Shown: one piece after another, positions 60,760 to 64,000 of the stretch
Layout of the letters: each line of letters begins with the position of its first letter
How positions within the stretch are numbered: the first letter of the stretch is position 1
The notes under the pieces: generated by a model
The model's database searches: none
Seen by the model: the letters and a program-made list of their open reading frames with translations, nothing else
What the model was told of the DNA's origin: nothing
From: Gonapodya sp. JEL0774
Taxonomy: Eukaryota; Monoblepharomycota; Monoblepharidomycetes; Monoblepharidales; Gonapodyaceae
Direction of reading: 5' to 3'
NCBI GenBank assembly: GCA_027604505.1
Contig: JADIIX010000054.1
Coordinates: forward strand, 1 to 64,000
DNA: 64,000 bases
Made by a program: the position numbers and the translations under genes

Positions 60760-63700
60760 ATGAACACCGCAATCGCAGGATCAACGGAGTCGGATGCAAG
60801 CTCGTTAGCTGCTGATGCCGCGTTTGAGGCCGCGCGCATTCTCCAGGTAGGCGATTAGTGCTTCCGTTGGTTCTTGGTGTCGCGGCGTTTCGTCCCACTG
60901 CACACCGGGCGTAACCAGTTGTCGATGGAAATCTGCGACATTTTTCGACGAGCATTCATTCAAATGGTTGATACCGTGTCTATTTTCTCTGGATTCCTCT
61001 CGACGTGTCTGCTTTCGATGGGAATCGCGGGACGGCGTCCCCGTCATGCGAATCGGGGCACTCCATGCACGTCAACCTTGTCAAATCGAACAAACACAAA
61101 AATGAAACGCGGCAGACGCTGCAACGCGATCTTAATGTACTGGCAGATTCCCAACTCAAGGACAGGTCAGCCAAGAGACGGGCACTCGACAAGATCCGAA
61201 AGGAAACCGTGGACAGAGCGCCTTCCTCCTCTGCCTCGAAATCCAACTCGTCCATGCAAAGTTTACCCTCTCTACCGTCGAAAACCGCTGCGGTGCAAGG
61301 TTCGGGCCCCGCCACATCTCTGGAGCCAGTCGCGTTTGAGATGCTCTTCACCGAGCTGGCGCCTGGGATCGTGAGATGCTTCGCTGATTCAACTGAGAGG
61401 ACTAGGGAAGCGGCAATAGCACTGGTGGGAAGGTGAATCCACAGGATGGTGATACAGCGAAGCTTCACCCGGAAGGTCTCATTGGCTTCTTTCGAAACCA
61501 GTTTCCTCCCCCTCCTCACTCAACTTCCTCGTCATCTCCCTCTTCTTTTGCCTACCATATCTGTCCGCCTTGGCTGTTCCTCTTTTAACACTGGATCATC
61601 CCAACCATCTGCTGCTTCACAAACGAACGAGCCCTCGGAGGAAGTTCGTCTCTCCCTCGTTCGACTCGTTGCGAGCATCGTCGGAAAGATCAGCGCCAAG
61701 GACAATGAAAATGAGACCGACGAGGATGCGCCCGGGGTTGGGCCGTACGTGGACGAAGTGGTCGCGGTGATCACTGCCGGATTGGCGGATACTTTTCCTG
61801 AGGTGAAGAAGGTGAGTAGAGAAGATTTGGAGAGTGCAGAGTCCCTGGAAAGGTTTCCGCCATGTTCTCGTCCCTCAATTAATGATACGCATGCTTGTCT
61901 TGCGTTTGACATGACAGGAATCGAGCAAGCTGTTGTCCAACATCTGCTCCCTCCACCGGGCTGGCCGTCGCCTCAGACCCCACATCCCCGAGCTCACTAA
62001 GCAGGTTATCCCTCTTCTTGGATACCGCCATGCGACAGTCAGAGCGGCAGGAGTGCAGGTGAGGCAGTTGCGAGCTTGGTTGCTCTTAGTCATCTTGTCC
62101 CTCTGCGCACACATCTTCCGCACTTCGTATCCGTATTTTCTCAAAACTCAGGCTCTCCGGTCATTAATGATTCACGACGCTGTACCTCTTACGGACTCGG
62201 ATCTGTCCCTCTCGGACCACCTCCGTCGCCTCGCTCTCGACCCTTCCCCACAAGTCCGCGAGTCGCTCTACCGTACCTGTGGGTCCTGGCTCCTTGAACT
62301 TCCCGACAGATACTCTGTGGGGTGGCGGTTTCTATCAATCGTGGTGGGCGGTTGTGCCGACCAGGCAGTGAATTTGGCGACAGCTTGTCGAGGGTACTTG
62401 AGGGAGGCGGGGTTGTTGTACGAGAAGGAGTGGCCTGACAGGGTTAAAGACCAACTGGACTACGAGAGGGTGGATGCATGTGAGCATGTTATTGCGGGTA
62501 TTGAGAGCTTAACATACTCTGACGCGAACATACACTGTAGCCCGTCCTGGAATCGGTCTTCGCCACCTCGCTCGTGATAACGCTCAAAAGACTGTTGCAA
62601 CGTTGGTTGAAGGTCTCCGCTCGTGGCAACCTGAAGCACGTGTGCGGGATGCGCGCGCGATGTGGGTGTTCCTCGATCTTTTGGAAGAGAACGCTACAGG
62701 GTACGTGCATGAGATTGTGAAAGCTTCTGTTGCGACTGTAGCAGAGGAAGGAAACCCGACTGTGGTGGATGAGGTGGGATAGCTATGCGCTCACTGTTGT
62801 ACCGGAGGCGCATTCACTGATCCCATTATTCAAGGTGCTCCGCTCTTCTCGCTTGCTTGGATTGCACGTGAATCCGTCAACTCTAGTAGCCATTTTATTG
62901 CCGTATCTTGACCCGGCCATACCTTCTTCTTCATCCACTCGCCGAGGTGCACTGCGTGTTCTCGCCGCTGTGGCGTCAGGAACGCCTACCGACAAACTCA
63001 AATGTCACCATAACGCACTTGCTGCTGCCTTAAGCAACAGCGAGTGTGCTGGTAATGAAAACCCAGTCACCCTTTGGCGAGTGGCGGAATGTGTTGGAGC
63101 TTGCTGTGGGTCAAGCACGATTTCCATGGCAGGAAGACCTGAACACACACAAGGCGAGCTGAACACTCTGCTTAATGAAGAAGAAGCAAGCGTGTATTAC
63201 GGAGCTCTTGCGAGGGTCGCTGCGGTATCAGGGGGCATGGATGAGCGAGTGCTCGGAGTCCCAGAGGCAAAAAGGGAGGTTAGTACCATCACCGAGTCAC
63301 GTCCGATCCATTTTCAACAATCGCAGTCACATGTGCGCGGTTTCTAGGCCTTGCAGGCGCTATCCCGCCTTGCCGTTGCCACGGGCCTCGGCGATTGCAA
63401 TGAACTCCACTGCCGTTTCCTCCCGCATATCCTTTCCTCTCTGGTTGGTACCACACAAAGGTGGACACGACACTCTAGTGAGCCTAGTGTTGCGAGGTAC
63501 GCTTTGTTGAACGCCGGCGATGCAGTTGGGGAATTGGAGTCCCTGAACAAGGTTTTGGAAATGGTCGAAATTGGTTCCAAAGAGGAGAAGGAGTATGAAG
63601 TGAGAGAAAAGTGAGCGTGGTGGAAGTAACAGTTTTCTCGACCTTTCAACTTAAGACACACACCGGATCATCCACCAGCGTACTCACCACGCTTCATGCA

Positions 63701-64000
63701 CTGTTGTCTAAGGAAGGCAATCCACTTGATTCTCGAATGCTGTTGCCGACCAAAACGGGCTTTATACTTAATCAAATTCTTCTACCGAATTCTGTCTGGC
63801 GCCCCGGCAAAAACGCTCGTATACTCCGGCGATTGACCATGCAGGTCATGCTCGCATGGATCAAAGCACCTTGTAAGGTTACACACCTAGAGCATCTCGA
63901 AGAACAGTCTCGTAGAGAGCAAGACACGACCGTTGTCGGGTCGTTGTCGCTGCCTGTGATTCAAGAGCACCTGGCACAGTTGGTAACTGCGATCAACAAC
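60760..64000 (+). CDS. Dynein axonemal assembly factor 5-like (HEATR2), partial
   Basis: HEAT-repeat protein cut by the right edge. Exon 1 (60760-60846) ends ARILQ and joins across a 269-nt intron to exon 2 at 61116 (TLQRDLNVLADSQLKDRSAK). Later exons carry the diagnostic HEATR2 blocks: PGIVRCFADSTERTREAAIA, VITAGLADTFPEVKK, LDPSPQVRESLYRTCGSWLL followed by ELPDRYS, and RPVLGIGLRHLARDNAQ-type sequence at about 62540, then repeats to ILLPNSVWRPGKNARILRRL. DNAAF5 works in the cytoplasm to pre-assemble outer and inner dynein arms of motile cilia, so its presence implies a flagellated stage. Most introns are 55-90 nt. The C-terminus lies outside the window. Confidence 0.85.

Overview
The window looks like nuclear DNA of a zoosporic (chytrid-like) fungus. 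Genes are split by many short GT-AG introns (mostly 55-100 nt), spacing is compact, and the gene content is eukaryotic. The flagellar clues are a dynein-arm assembly factor (DNAAF5/HEATR2-like, 60760 to the right edge), a CEP192/SPD-2-like ASH-domain protein (6077-12004) and a possible SAS-6/XRCC4-type head domain (about 39.8-40.3 kb). A fungal-style NLR (NB-ARC plus TPR array) and a LARP7/Pof8-like La protein fit a fungus. I assigned no species. I saw no tRNA, rRNA, CRISPR array or intact transposon. Exon borders were placed by eye from splice signals and reading-frame continuity, not from transcripts.

Layout. 0.6-3.9 kb: acetyl-CoA synthetase (-). 4.4-5.7 kb: extended-SDR-like epimerase/dehydratase (-). 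6.1-12.0 kb: CEP192-like protein (+). 12.6-25.7 kb: giant coiled-coil protein of about 30 exons (+). 26.1-28.5 kb: PEX11-family protein (-). 28.5-31.8 kb: gene-poor. 31.9-35.6 kb: exportin-6 (+). 35.8-36.6 kb: VAMP/synaptobrevin (+). 36.9-37.8 kb: C2HC zinc-finger protein (+). 38.0-42.2 kb: composite gene with an XRCC4/SAS-6-like head (-). 42.5-43.6 kb: PARG-like macrodomain protein (+). 43.8-45.6 kb: nucleolar NOL7/UTP16-like protein (+). 46.0-50.0 kb: NB-ARC/TPR NLR (+). 50.0-53.0 kb: gene-poor. 53.0-54.1 kb: STEEP1-like protein (-). 54.2-57.3 kb: LARP7-like protein (+). 59.0-60.3 kb: two-fold repeated protein of unknown function (+). 60.8 kb to the edge: DNAAF5-like (+).

Themes. Several genes belong to centrosome/flagellum biology (CEP192-like, DNAAF5 and possibly the giant coiled-coil and SAS-6-like proteins). 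Others serve membrane traffic and organelles (VAMP, PEX11), nuclear export (XPO6), RNA metabolism (LARP7-like, NOL7-like), ADP-ribose metabolism (PARG) and acetyl-CoA supply. Three gene pairs are head-to-head with only 140-365 bp between start codons.

Most unusual are: the NLR, with a homogenised 42-residue TPR array, a decaying 3' end and a possible RHIM/PP-like amyloid motif before NB-ARC; a six-copy ALLDSQLEATSEML module in the giant coiled-coil protein; the composite XRCC4/SAS-6-like gene; and a La/xRRM protein of the LARP7/Pof8 type.
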